Source: Paraburkholderia aromaticivorans (lineage in GTDB: Bacteria; Pseudomonadota; Gammaproteobacteria; Burkholderiales; Burkholderiaceae). Taken from it: a stretch of 64,000 bases of DNA. The position numbers and the translations under genes were made by a program. The stretch's first letter is position 1, and each line of letters starts with the position of its first letter. Shown here in pieces: positions 9,831-18,800 of this stretch. The notes below the pieces were generated by a model. The model was given only the letters and a program-made list of their open reading frames with translations. It was not told where the DNA came from and did no database searches. Location of the stretch: the NCBI RefSeq assembly GCF_012689525.1, contig NZ_CP051514.1, forward strand, positions 434,001-498,000, written 5' to 3'.

Positions 9831-10121
9831 ATGGGCGGTTTTCTTCCAGATTATTTAATCCGAGAACAGGCGGCGGTAGGCGCCATAGTAGTGTTCGGGA
9901 TCCTACGTGTTATTGCTGCCGCAATTGCTTTTGGAAGGAGGTGGAGCATTTCGATCGTGGAGAAATGCTTCATTGCCATGAGCGTGTTCTACTGCCTTCC
10001 ACAAGTGATCGAATACGGGACACGTTTCACGGCTGGAGCGGAGCTCGAGGGCAAAGCGATCGGATGCGCCATCGCGCTGTTCTGCGCACCGATTCTCAGT
10101 CACCGGCTCGGTTTCGAATAG
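9831..10121 (+). CDS. Small membrane protein, unknown function
   Basis: A 96-residue protein from ATG 9831, preceded by purine-rich AGAGG and GAAGG. Three hydrophobic segments are visible: about residues 15-33 (VGAIVVFGILRVIAAAIAF), 45-60 (KCFIAMSVFYCLPQVI) and 74-90 (IGCAIALFCAPILS), so it should span the inner membrane three times. No known family was recognised. A TTG 12 codons upstream is an alternative start. Confidence 0.5.
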   Translation: MGGFLPDYLIREQAAVGAIVVFGILRVIAAAIAFGRRWSISIVEKCFIAMSVFYCLPQVIEYGTRFTAGAELEGKAIGCAIALFCAPILSHRLGFE

Positions 10122-10479
10122 TGACGCCGTAAGGCTTCAAGGATTTCCGGTGTGCGTATCATCTTTTCGGGTATTGAAATCATGCATATGATCTCCAAGG
10201 GATAGCCGAATGACGACGGCAGCGCCCAAACGGTTGCCGACCGGCTTTATTCGCTAGTTATGTAGCATTCCTATTTTTTATTGCAACATTTGGTTTCATC
10301 TGTGAAAATCGCACCCGCCATGCAGCTAGATGCTTATGCGCCTGCGGTGGCGTGCAAATACGAAAACCTGCGAAAGGCGGGCAATACCCGAACAAATGTG
10401 GGCCAGCTTCGATGACTGCTTCCGTCCTCACGACATTCTTGCGGTGCCGACGGATGACACGACCATCCATCCGGCTCCT

Positions 10480-11290
10480 GTTTCTGTCACACAGTTCGGT
10501 CCCACCAGCAGTGCCAACAAGCGGCCGTTTCCTCCCGCCAGCCAGCGTTCCCACCGAGTCGGCCACGCGAGGCGTGCGCTTCGACTTCAACGACGGCTGC
10601 CGCGCGGTGCTGCCCGCGGGCGAATGGCATGTCGTGCTGCGCGACTACGAGACCGACAACGTGCTGTTCGAGACGAGATCGGCGAGGGCGTCGTGGCGAG
10701 CGCGAAGAAGTATTTCGTGTCGTTCGAAGTGCAGATCCAGTAGCGCGGCAAGCAGGCCGACGCCGCCTTCATCCATCGCTTCGACGCGAAGAACGCGAGG
10801 TTTTGATTCAGTTTCCGGCCGGCACGCTCGGCGATTTGATGGGCTGGTTTCCGTACGCGGTGAAATTCCAGCGCAAGCACGGCTGCCGTCTCACCTGCGC
10901 GATGTCGGCACTGTTCGCTCCGCTGTTTCGCCGTGCGTATCTGGAGATCGAATTCGTCACGCACGAGGAGGTGGTGCCCGAGCGCCACTATGCGACCTAT
11001 AACGTTGGTCTCTTCTTCGTCGATACGAACCACGACCGCCCGCCGATCGGTCCGGAACGCATGCTACGCATCCACATCTTCGCGCACTGGTTCAATCTGG
11101 CGGATTTGCAGTCGAGTGCAGCCGATAGCGCACGCGAACGCAAGTCCAAACGGTTCCTCGATGTGCGCCCGCAAGGGTGGGGTGGGCGCGACTGTCAGGT
11201 TGCCGACTCGCTGTATCAGTGGGCCGCACCTTCACATGGCACGGTGAAATTCATCTCCCGCATAGACTCACCCTGGAGATCGATGTCGAT
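10480..11290 (+). pseudogene. Autotransporter O-heptosyltransferase remnant
   Basis: Two reading frames joined by a frameshift near 10680-10790 together resemble autotransporter strand-loop-strand O-heptosyltransferases, which glycosylate adhesin passenger domains. Frame one gives GVRFDFNDGCRAVLPAGEWHV-like sequence and VLRDYETDNVLFET. Frame two gives VLIQFPAGTLGDLMGWFPYAVKFQ, CRLTCAMSALFAPLFR and VTHEEVVPERHYATY. After about 11100 the match fades and the catalytic C-terminal half is missing. The assignment rests on remembered family wording and is moderately sure. Confidence 0.6.
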
Positions 11291-11368
11291 CAAAAACATC
11301 TATTCTGTAAAATTGAAGACGGGCGACAGAAGTTAAAAGTTTGCAGCTGAATTCAGGAGGTGGAAGTC

Positions 11369-11641
11369 ATGGACGTTATTGACCTGATGTCGGATGTCGC
11401 GGCGGACCGACATGAAATTCTGTTTCGCCTGACCGGGGATCGTAGCGAGGTCGCCTGTGCGATTACGCGAGAGGCGCTCGAAGCGCAATTCTGGCTGCCC
11501 AAAGACGCCGACCAGATTCGTATGCTCAAGGCATTTGCGGACGGACAGCGCCGCATCATTGCGGTCGCCGAAAGAAAAGTCCGCCTGCGACCGGGTGAAC
11601 CCGTCAGGCTCACGGCCGACGATTTCCAGATCAGGCGGTAG
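11369..11641 (+). CDS. DUF1488 family protein
   Basis: A 90-residue protein with the DUF1488 pattern: RHEILFRLTGDRSEVACAITREALEAQF in the first half, a helical middle (ADQIRMLKAFADGQRRIIAVAERKV), and the terminal VRLTADDFQ. Function is unknown; such proteins are small, cytoplasmic and frequent in Burkholderia. A strong AGGAGG at 11355-11360 with 8-nt spacing selects ATG 11369 over an in-frame GTG at 11360. The convergent integrase remnant ends 17 bp away. Confidence 0.8.
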   Translation: MDVIDLMSDVAADRHEILFRLTGDRSEVACAITREALEAQFWLPKDADQIRMLKAFADGQRRIIAVAERKVRLRPGEPVRLTADDFQIRR

Positions 11642-11658
11642 AGCCTGGCTGCCGTCCG

Positions 11659-12545
11659 TCACCAGTCAATACGGTGTTTCTCGTCGGTCTCGCGGTGCCG
11701 GCGATCGTCATCGACGTGAAGATACTGACTGGTCGTCGTCAGTGACGCATGCCCGAGGTTATCGCGCGCGAGTCGCAGATCTACCTGCTGGTCCGCCATG
11801 TGCGACCCCGCGCTGTGACGCAGCCAGTGTGCCGATGCCTGCTCGATGCAGGCCGCGCGCTGCGCATGGTCCTCACCACGCGCACGCAGGGAGTCCGCCG
11901 CACCGCTAAAAACATCCTTCACGATCCGGTGCAACGCTGCGCGCGTGAGTGGCTTAAGCGACTGGCCAATCGGAAGCACCAGCGGCGTGTCCTCGCCCGG
12001 CGAGGGCAGCGCTGGCAGTCCGCGTGCCCGCCGGTAGGTGCCCAGTGCCGTCATCATTTCCGCGGTGGCGGGCACTAGCCGCTCCTTGCCACCTTTGCCC
12101 AACACTTCGAGCCACCAGCGATCCTTGCCACTTTCGTCACCGCGACGGAAAAACCTTCCCATCGTGTTCATGCCGACCTCCGTGATCCGCAGACCGCCCA
12201 GATTGAGCAGGGTAAAGAGCCAGCGCACGCGTGCGTGGTGTTCGGGCTCGCGGTTGGTCTGCGTTGGCATGCCCTGAATGAATGTTTTGACCTCGAGCCA
12301 CAGTTCGGGCGACAGATACCGGACGATGCGCGGCCTGGCCCGTCGGGTACGCTGACGCGAGAGCGACAGCGGGTTGCCGGCCAGATAACCGGCCTGCACC
12401 AGCCACGCAAACATGACGTTGAGGATCACCATGGCCTGTCGCTGGCTCGATCCGGACAGCGGGCCGTAGAACGGCCGCCAGCGCGAATCGTTGCGGGGAT
12501 GCTTGCGTCCGCAGTCAGCGGTCCACCGTGCGGCGGGCGTAAACC
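11659..12545 (-). pseudogene. Tyrosine recombinase, N-terminus lost to an IS21-like end
   Basis: About 295 residues of a tyrosine recombinase closely related to the integrase at 41256-42443; the shared wording runs from RWRPFYG to EKHRIDW. Catalytic residues are present: Arg in LRITEVG, HWLRHSAGSH, NLGHASLTTT and Tyr in SQYLHVDDD. The N-terminal core-binding region is missing because the gene is cut at about 12545 by the end of an IS21-like remnant, and the open frame upstream of that is IS sequence. Without the arm-binding domain it is probably inactive. Confidence 0.8.
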
Positions 12546-13188
12546 GAAGGAAAGTTGTCACCGGGCCATGCCTTTGACGGCAGGACTTCAGCCGCTGTGT
12601 TGACATCTTTCCTTCGCTTTTTACCGAAAGAAAGTTGTCACTTCGCGTGAGTGCGAATTAAAAAAGTCAACTCGCGTTCGTTTCAGATCATGAATCCGCT
12701 CGCGAGGTGGCAACGATGGTCGCGTTCCCGCACAGTTTTGAACCGCTAACGGTGCACAGTGTGCGCGATAAACCCGTTTGCCTCGCTATCTCTTGCACCG
12801 CCGTCCCGCGTCGGGCCAATACCTTGATTTCCACTGCTTGCTCCTGAGTCAGCATCGGCGGCAAAGGCCGCCATCGTCTCCCGGGTGGGTCAGGTTTACC
12901 TCGGCGACAGGGGGGCATTTTTACATCGGAGCTAACAGGAAAAGCTCGCTATGGGCAAAAAGCATCGGGTCGCCATCTCCCGGCATTTCTACGAACGGAT
13001 GTCTGGGAGGTTCTGTATCAGCGAGAACGATCGGGCAAAGATTGGGGCGGAGACATCAGGAGAAAGCGCGCAATGAGTGACCATCGTGACGAGGCCTTAA
13101 GGCTCATCGTTCTCCAAAAAGTGGCCGCGCTCAGTTCGAAAACCGCGTGTTGACATGTTTGCATCGTTTTTGGTGACAACTTTCCTTC
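12546..13188. mobile_element. IS21-family remnant with terminal repeats
   Basis: Outer 16-bp inverted repeats are exact: GAAGGAAAGTTGTCAC at 12546-12561 and its complement at 13173-13188. An inner, slightly diverged copy lies at 12625-12641, and GTGTTGACAT occurs near both ends. A minus-strand stretch at 12688-12855 encodes the first residues of an IstA-type transposase (MLTQEQAVEIKVLARRG, then a helix-turn-helix EIARQTGLSR). It then loses similarity, so almost the whole istA and all of istB are deleted. Multiple terminal repeats are typical of IS21. Confidence 0.65.
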
Positions 13189-13390
13189 GCTCTACGGCAC
13201 CGGCTTAAATCCACCTATCCCGGAAAAGCTCACCGTTGCGGCCAATCCTGCGCGCATCGAAATGCAACTAACCGTCAGACCGTCTGGTTGAAGCCACAAA
13301 AAGCGAAATCAAGCTTCGCAGCGGCCGACCAACTCTAACTCCCGCGGAAGCGCGACTAGTCGCTGAAAGTCGGCCAATATGTACGCGCCC

Positions 13391-13765
13391 TCAGATCGGT
13401 CCGCCATCGCCCGCTAACTCTGCCTCACACGCCGCATGGATCCCGCGGACAACAGGCGAGCGATAATCCAGCCGCCAACCATCCGTGAACAGCTTCGCCA
13501 GCAGGGCAGAATCGGCAAAGGGCGTCAGCGCGCCAAATTCGCCGGCCAGCTTTTGTGACAGGGTGCCGAGCCGGATCCGGTCCGACCAGCAGGCGTTGGC
13601 GCCATTTCCGGCAAGCCAGAGGCGCATCGACTCGACGAGGTGGTCGGTGCGCAACCATTCACCGGTGCGCGAGCGGGCCACAAGGTGTCCTACCACAAGA
13701 TAGCAAAGCAGTTCGGCGCGCGCCTGTCCGTCCAGTTCCGCAGGCCCCTGTGCTGGCGAGGTCAT
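13391..13765 (-). CDS. Hypothetical protein, second gene of a small operon
   Basis: A 124-residue protein, predicted soluble and largely helical (AELLCYLVVGHLVARSRTGEW, IRLGTLSQKLAGEFGAL). Its ATG overlaps the stop of the upstream gene (ATGA at 13762-13765), implying coupled translation. Codon use looks typical of the host. No family was recognised and no catalytic motif is evident. Confidence 0.6.
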   Translation of the reverse strand: MTSPAQGPAELDGQARAELLCYLVVGHLVARSRTGEWLRTDHLVESMRLWLAGNGANACWSDRIRLGTLSQKLAGEFGALTPFADSALLAKLFTDGWRLDYRSPVVRGIHAACEAELAGDGGPI

Positions 13766-13989
13766 CGGTTGCGACCCATCTGTTTAGCGTCCCTGTTCGC
13801 GGCTCTGGTTTTAACGTGAAGCGGAAGAACGGTCTCGCGGATTCCACGTCGGCGTTGGTAGCCGTATGTTGCCTGGGCGGCGTCCACTACGTCAATGCAA
13901 ACACCGATCATGCGCTGGAAGTCGCCGTCGAAAAAGGTTGTCGCTTGCACGCGCTCCTGGGCAGATATTAACTCATCAGATTCACTCAT
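13762..13989 (-). CDS. Hypothetical protein, first gene of a small operon
   Basis: A 75-residue basic protein from ATG 13989, preceded by GGAGGCC at suitable spacing; longer upstream starts lack a ribosome binding site. Sequence such as ATTFFDGDFQRMIGVCIDVVDAAQ, followed by an arginine-rich tail (YQRRRGIRE), could suit nucleic-acid binding, but that is a guess. It is translationally coupled to the downstream 124-residue gene. Confidence 0.5.
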   Translation of the reverse strand: MSESDELISAQERVQATTFFDGDFQRMIGVCIDVVDAAQATYGYQRRRGIRETVLPLHVKTRAANRDAKQMGRNR

Positions 13990-14731
13990 CGAGGCCTCCA
14001 TGCGCGTACGCAAAACTGGATTTCGCTTGCGCATCGTGGTGCGGGTAGCTGGCCTCACGTGCGCGGCGACTGCCGCCAGACGAAACGTTTCATACTGTAT
14101 CTGCTCGGGTGCGCTTGAGCACAATCCTCAGCGTATCGCAACCGTGTCAGTCAGTCTGCCTGCTTCGATCTATCCACGGAACCGGGGAAGCGTGCGTGGA
14201 AAGCTGTCTAGTCGAAGCAATGCATGGATCTCAACCAGCAACAGCGTGTCCGTGAATCGTACTTCAGATAAAGCTTCTGAATTGCACCGCGCAAGGCGGA
14301 TTCTTGGCCAGTTGCTGAGTGACAGATACGACCTTGCCACAAAGGCATGTCACCGCATTTCGCGTCGCCAGACGCTGCCGCAGCATTTTTCCGCCTTGCG
14401 ACAGCGCTCTGCCGACGAGCCACCCGCACGCGGGAAGGCGAGTCTTGCACACAGCGCTTGCCAACGAAACCGAATCAACCTCTGCTTTGTGACGATGCTG
14501 ACCGGAAGCGGGCCTCGCGCCGAGTCCGATCGTGTTGCAGTCGTTCGCAATCGGGCGAGTTCATTGTCAGGCCAAACCATTAGTCGTTGTTGCCGCCATC
14601 GCGTCCGTCACCCGGGCGTGGCGGACGCTGCGTGCGACAAGGCGGGCCGTCCGCGACGCACAGATTCACCGGCGACCTTGACTTCATCAGGAAAAGCACT
14701 AGCACTGAAACGTACCGTCAGTTGAGCTGCC
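13990..14731. other. Long spacer before the serine recombinase
   Basis: About 740 bp with no convincing gene. A minus-strand frame at 14264-14464 contains a Cys pair (VTCLCGK) and could be a decayed zinc-ribbon protein. This stretch may hold the attachment site of the recombinase element that starts at 14732. Confidence 0.3.
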
Positions 14732-16318
14732 ATGTCGCCGCCCCGGACACCTCATGCTGTACCGGCTGCGCCCGCTCGCGCCGCGCAGTACATCCGCATG
14801 TCTACTGATCACCAGGAGTACTCGCCGCTGTTCCAGCGCGAAGCGATCGCCCGGTATGCGGCGGCTAACAATATCCGGCTCGTTCGCGACTACGAGGATT
14901 CAGGGATCAGCGGTCTCACACTACGTGAGCGACCGGCGCTGATCCAGTTGCTGCTCGATGTCGAGGACCCGGCGCGTCGTTTTTCGTGTGTCCTCGTGTA
15001 TGACGTGAGCCGCTGGGGACGCTTTCAGGATGTCGACGAGAGCGCCTTCTACGAGTACGCGTGCCGCCGCGCCGGCGTCAGGGTGATTTACGTCGCCGAG
15101 CCGTTTGAGAATGATGGCAGCCCTCTGTCATCGGTGATGAAAGCAATGAAGCGGGCGATGGCGGGCGAATTCAGTCGCGAGATGTCCCGCAAGGTATTTC
15201 TCGGTCATTGCCTGAACGTCCGGCGTGGCTTTCATACGGGCGGCCCCGTGGGATACGGGTTGCGCCGCGTGCTCGTCAATGCCGGCAGGGAAGTCCTGCA
15301 ACCGCTGGCCATCCATGAATACAAGAATGTGCAGACCGACCGCGTGATCGTCGTGCCGGATCCCTCGGGCGAAGCAGCGATCATCCGCAAGATGTTCGAG
15401 TGGTATGCGACGCAGCCAGTAACGGGAGCAGGTATCGCTCAACGCCTGAATGACTTCGGGATCGTCAACGGAGCCGGTCGTTCGTGGCAGGGGCGGAACA
15501 TCATGCAGATCCTGCGCAACGAAAAGTACATCGGCACGAACGTGTACAGTCGCACGACATCAAAACTCGATGGCCCCTGGCAGCAGCTTCCACAGAACGA
15601 ATGGATCAGGGTGCCCGACGCTTTTTCACCGGTGGTCGACAGGCGGCTCTTCGCCACTGTTCAGAAGAGGATCGAGGATAGTCGTCGCAGGCCGACCCGC
15701 GAGGAGATCACTGATGGCATGCGAAAGGTACTGAGCCGCAATGGCAGGATCAGTCAGAAGTTGTTGAAGCATTACAGGCGCGCCCCTTCAGCGGAGCAGG
15801 TGGCGCACGAGTTCGGCAGTCTCAACGAGGCGTATAAGGCTATTGGGTACGTGCCGAATCTCGATCCCGAACGTTCGGAGAACCGGTTCGTTGAACGTCG
15901 TGTTGAGCAACGCGTCGCGCACAGCGCGATGGACAGGTTGCGCGAACTCGGGCATGAAGTCCGGTATGAGAAGCACACAGCCGTGCTGTGCGTTGATGGG
16001 GCGCTGCGAATCCAGCTCGTCGTGCGCCGCCCGTGGATGATTCAGGCGCACCTGCCATACTGGACAGCGCGATGGCCCGACTGTTTCGCGATTGATTTTC
16101 TGGTCTATGGACGTATCGAACGTGCGGGCACTGAACTGCTCGATTTCCACGTCCTGCCACGCGGCAGTCTTAAGGCTGGCGAATTCACTGTCGTATTCCG
16201 TGATGGACGGTCCCATTTCGAACCCTATCGGCACGACGATCTGAAGGCGCTCATTGCGTTGACGGACTCCGTTCCACTGGATGTGCTGTCCGCTGACCCT
16301 GGCTGCGCAGCGAGATAA
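14732..16318 (+). CDS. Large serine recombinase
   Basis: A 528-residue site-specific recombinase. The resolvase catalytic domain comes first, with the nucleophile probably Ser24 in QYIRMSTDHQ, conserved Arg in VSRWGRF, and the E-helix following EFSREMSRKVF. The recombinase domain is at about residues 190-290 (GGPVGYGLRR, QILRNEKYIGTNVY). An unusual C-terminal region of about 200 residues replaces the common zinc-ribbon/coiled-coil. It contains a regulator-like repeat (RRAPSAEQVAHEFGSLNEAYKAIGY) and a domain around LDFHVLPRGSLKAGEFTV. Two small genes follow within 5 bp, making a three-gene unit. Confidence 0.9.
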   Translation: MSPPRTPHAVPAAPARAAQYIRMSTDHQEYSPLFQREAIARYAAANNIRLVRDYEDSGISGLTLRERPALIQLLLDVEDPARRFSCVLVYDVSRWGRFQDVDESAFYEYACRRAGVRVIYVAEPFENDGSPLSSVMKAMKRAMAGEFSREMSRKVFLGHCLNVRRGFHTGGPVGYGLRRVLVNAGREVLQPLAIHEYKNVQTDRVIVVPDPSGEAAIIRKMFEWYATQPVTGAGIAQRLNDFGIVNGAGRSWQGRNIMQILRNEKYIGTNVYSRTTSKLDGPWQQLPQNEWIRVPDAFSPVVDRRLFATVQKRIEDSRRRPTREEITDGMRKVLSRNGRISQKLLKHYRRAPSAEQVAHEFGSLNEAYKAIGYVPNLDPERSENRFVERRVEQRVAHSAMDRLRELGHEVRYEKHTAVLCVDGALRIQLVVRRPWMIQAHLPYWTARWPDCFAIDFLVYGRIERAGTELLDFHVLPRGSLKAGEFTVVFRDGRSHFEPYRHDDLKALIALTDSVPLDVLSADPGCAAR

Positions 16319-16322
16319 CCAT

Positions 16323-16643
16323 ATGGTGAAGGCAAATGAAATCGGTTCGAAACCGGCTGTCACGACGGGCGCTCAAACCCGGGCATCGACGGGCGGTCAG
16401 CGCAAATCTGTCATCCAGAAATTGACGCCCGAAACCAAAGCACGAAAAGTCCTGATGCTCGAACGGGCCAGACAGCAAACCCGCATCAGGCAGATGGAGG
16501 CCGTGCGGGTCGAGATGGCCATTGTGCGCAGCGTGCTGCGCGAGCTATTGTCCGACGCCACATTTGTGGCGTTGCTCAGGGGCCAGGGCTACGTCACGAT
16601 GCCGCGACTGCTGCGAGACCGCCTGACAGGAGCCGGTTCATGA
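16323..16643 (+). CDS. Small accessory protein of the recombinase/RepB module
   Basis: A 106-residue basic protein beginning 4 bp after the recombinase and ending inside the start of the next gene (ATGA at 16640). A disordered N-terminus is followed by a helical, charged region (ARQQTRIRQMEAVRVEMAIV) and a winged-helix-like end (LLRGQGYVTMPRLLRDRL). It probably works with the RepB-like protein; the tight spacing supports co-translation. No named family is assigned with confidence. Confidence 0.65.
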   Translation: MVKANEIGSKPAVTTGAQTRASTGGQRKSVIQKLTPETKARKVLMLERARQQTRIRQMEAVRVEMAIVRSVLRELLSDATFVALLRGQGYVTMPRLLRDRLTGAGS

Positions 16644-17224
16644 CCTACGCCCGCCCAGCCAGATTTGTCGCCCGCGTTCCAGATATTCCCGGCGGGCAGG
16701 GGATTGTGGCGGGCGTTTGTCCGGAAGCGCTTGCGCAGCTGGCAGGCTACAGATTGCCCGATCGCACGGTGGCCGCGCTCAGGCGGATGGTGCCTGCGCG
16801 CCAACTCGCTGCTGCGAAGGTGATGGTCGGGGTAGGCAACTGCAGCGGCGACTTTGCTCGCGCGCTGCTCGCGGCCACACCGGCGTCGCAACGTGCGGAT
16901 GATCCGCGAGGCCGTCGGTCCGACCCCGAACGCGCGAGGCGACTGGCGAAGATGGAAAAGGGGCTGATGCATAGGCAGGCAGAGGCGCGATCGATTGCAT
17001 GCGCCTGCAATGACGACCTGTACGGTCTCGCCCAGGCTGCAAGCTTCGTCAGGGGCTGGATGCACGACAACGTCGTGCGAGCGTGGCTCCAGTCGCACTA
17101 TCCAGGCAACACCATTCCGCTGCGACAGCTTGTCTCGGCGTCGGAGACGGCAACGATGCCGAAGCGGCGGATGAAGCTGCCGTACGAACCAACTCACGGG
17201 TCAGCTGGGCGCAGGCCTCGCTGA
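16640..17224 (+). CDS. RepB C-terminal-domain-like plasmid partition protein
   Basis: A 194-residue protein resembling the C-terminal domain of rhizobial-type RepB partition proteins: VPARQLAAAKVMVGVGNCSG, DFARALLAATPASQ, ARRLAKMEKGLMHRQAEARS, and a final helix pair NDDLYGLAQAASFVRGWMHD. The ParB-type nuclease/DNA-binding N-terminus of full RepB is absent. It overlaps the preceding small gene by 4 bp. A link between a serine recombinase and RepB-like proteins suggests control of the element's DNA or its segregation, which is inference. Confidence 0.7.
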   Translation: MTYARPARFVARVPDIPGGQGIVAGVCPEALAQLAGYRLPDRTVAALRRMVPARQLAAAKVMVGVGNCSGDFARALLAATPASQRADDPRGRRSDPERARRLAKMEKGLMHRQAEARSIACACNDDLYGLAQAASFVRGWMHDNVVRAWLQSHYPGNTIPLRQLVSASETATMPKRRMKLPYEPTHGSAGRRPR

Positions 17225-17711
17225 CCGATGTTGTCGTGGCTGCTGCGATGTTCCGGTGTTGCTGTTTTGAAAAATACGTTGCGCGTTCCCGACTGCCGTA
17301 TCGCGAGGCGATGAGTCCCGGACGCGCCACAGTGAAATACATGGATTGGTCAGGTGCCAGCACGGCTCGCACCAGCGCTTAAACATTGAGCGACTGAAAG
17401 TCGCCGGCCAGGTGTTGTCACCTTTGTTGGGGCGACAAGGGGGCGAATGTAAGAGAAATTCGTTGTGACCTCACGGTTTAACGCGACGTGAGATTTTATC
17501 TACGGCTGAACAGGCGGATAGACCTGATGGATACGTGATGGGCGATCCATCGCGGGAGACCTGAAGCCAGCCTAGCAAACGTCACGCCGATGGGAGGACC
17601 ATGGCTGGCGCGACGCGTAAGATTAATTCGCAACGGCGAACCCGAGTCCAGTCCGACTAACCTCACCAGGGCTATCCATTTGAAGCCGACGTAGCGTTGA
17701 AGCTGTCGGGT
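17225..17711. other. Spacer without a recognised gene
   Basis: About 490 bp between the RepB-like gene and the H-NS-like gene terminator. Only short shadow frames are present. The far attachment site of the recombinase module could lie here. Confidence 0.3.
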
Positions 17712-17745
17712 GGGCCGGAATCGCGAAATGAATGCATTCCGGCCC
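17712..17745 (-). terminator. Hairpin after the H-NS-like gene
   Basis: A perfect 10-bp stem, GGGCCGGAAT at 17712-17721 and ATTCCGGCCC at 17736-17745, with a 14-nt loop, 10 bp beyond the stop of the minus-strand H-NS-like gene. No T-run follows, so it may be a weak terminator or an mRNA 3'-end stabiliser. Confidence 0.5.
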
Positions 17746-17755
17746 AATCACAACA

Positions 17756-18688
17756 TCAACCGGTAATTGACACGCTCGTTTCAACCGGGCTATCCGCCGT
17801 CGGAACGACATCGGGGCTTGTAGCCACGGTGTCGATCGGAGCAGACTTCGCGGTGACGATCTTCCGGACCGGAGGACGCCTGACTGCTACCTCGGCACCT
17901 TGTTTTGCCGCGGCCTTTTTCGCTGGCACCGGGGAAGTCTTCTTCGCTGTCACCTTGCTGCTTGCATCGGGCGATTTCTTAGCCGGCTTCCTTGTGGCAA
18001 CCGTCTTCGCGTTCGCCGGAGCGACCGGAGCTACAGCTTCTTTCACGGTCGTCTTCGTTGTGGCCGCCCTAGTCGCGCTCGCCTTCTTCGTCGCAGCTTT
18101 TCGGACTACCGCTTTCCCGGCTACATCTTTCCCTGCTTTAACTTGGGGTTCGGTTGTTTTCCGGACCGCACCAGGAGCGATGGCCGGCCCATCAATCAGA
18201 AACCTGCTTCGGTCTTTGACATTAGCCAGCCATGCAGGAGCACGGCCGCGCCCGGACCACGTAGCACCAGACCTGGGGTCACGGTACATCGCGGGCTGCG
18301 GACCCCGAACATATGCTCCCGCGACCTTCGCTTTCCCGGCAGGCGCCGGATTCGAAGTCGTGGCGCTCGCGTCAATCAGGAACCGGTCACGGTTTTTTGC
18401 GGTTGCAATCCACGCCGGCGCCCGGCCATGCCCTGACCATGTCGCGCCGGTCTTCGGGTCGCGGTATCTGGCCACAGACGAAGCCGGTTTGGCCGTGACC
18501 TTTTTTGGCGTCTTCGTCGCACGCTGTTTCCCGCGAGTAGGCGCGTCGATATCAGCGGTCGTTAAACCGTGCTTCTCCATGAGATCCCGGATTTTCTCGA
18601 TTACGCCTGATGCCTGCTTCGAAACGAGTGCCTGCGCCTGCTGCTCCAGCTTTCTGATTTTTTCCTGCAATGATCCCAGAGTTGCCAT
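17756..18688 (-). CDS. H-NS-family nucleoid protein with two DNA-binding motifs
   Basis: A 310-residue protein from ATG 18688 with a purine-rich site (GGGAGAGAAAGAAG) just upstream. The N-terminal coiled coil (residues about 1-45, SLQEKIRKLEQQAQALV) is typical of Burkholderia H-NS-like proteins. Two H-NS C-terminal motifs follow, YRDPKTGATWSGHGRAPAWI and YRDPRSGATWSGRGRAPAWL, each ending with RFLID, where one is usual. The last 140 residues are a Lys/Ala/Pro/Thr-rich tail like histone H1. It probably silences or bridges AT-rich acquired DNA, and the duplication could strengthen binding. Confidence 0.85.
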   Translation of the reverse strand: MATLGSLQEKIRKLEQQAQALVSKQASGVIEKIRDLMEKHGLTTADIDAPTRGKQRATKTPKKVTAKPASSVARYRDPKTGATWSGHGRAPAWIATAKNRDRFLIDASATTSNPAPAGKAKVAGAYVRGPQPAMYRDPRSGATWSGRGRAPAWLANVKDRSRFLIDGPAIAPGAVRKTTEPQVKAGKDVAGKAVVRKAATKKASATRAATTKTTVKEAVAPVAPANAKTVATRKPAKKSPDASSKVTAKKTSPVPAKKAAAKQGAEVAVRRPPVRKIVTAKSAPIDTVATSPDVVPTADSPVETSVSITG

Positions 18689-18800
18689 CTTCTTTCTCTC
18701 CCGTTTAACTGATCGCACTATGCCATGCCGGAGATCCATTAGTCACCTGCAGATGTGACGTATGCGGAAGCCGACGAAGACGTGGATACACGCATTGACC

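Noticed and set aside
12955..13080. Small open frames after the IS21 remnant
   Set aside because: Two overlapping frames look partly protein-like (VWEVLYQRERSGKDWGG) but have no start signal or recognisable family, and probably are decayed transposon DNA.
13895..14725. Plus-strand frame of 276 codons before the serine recombinase
   Set aside because: Arg/Ser-rich composition without domain-like sequence or ribosome binding site. It overlaps the better supported minus-strand gene at 13762-13989.
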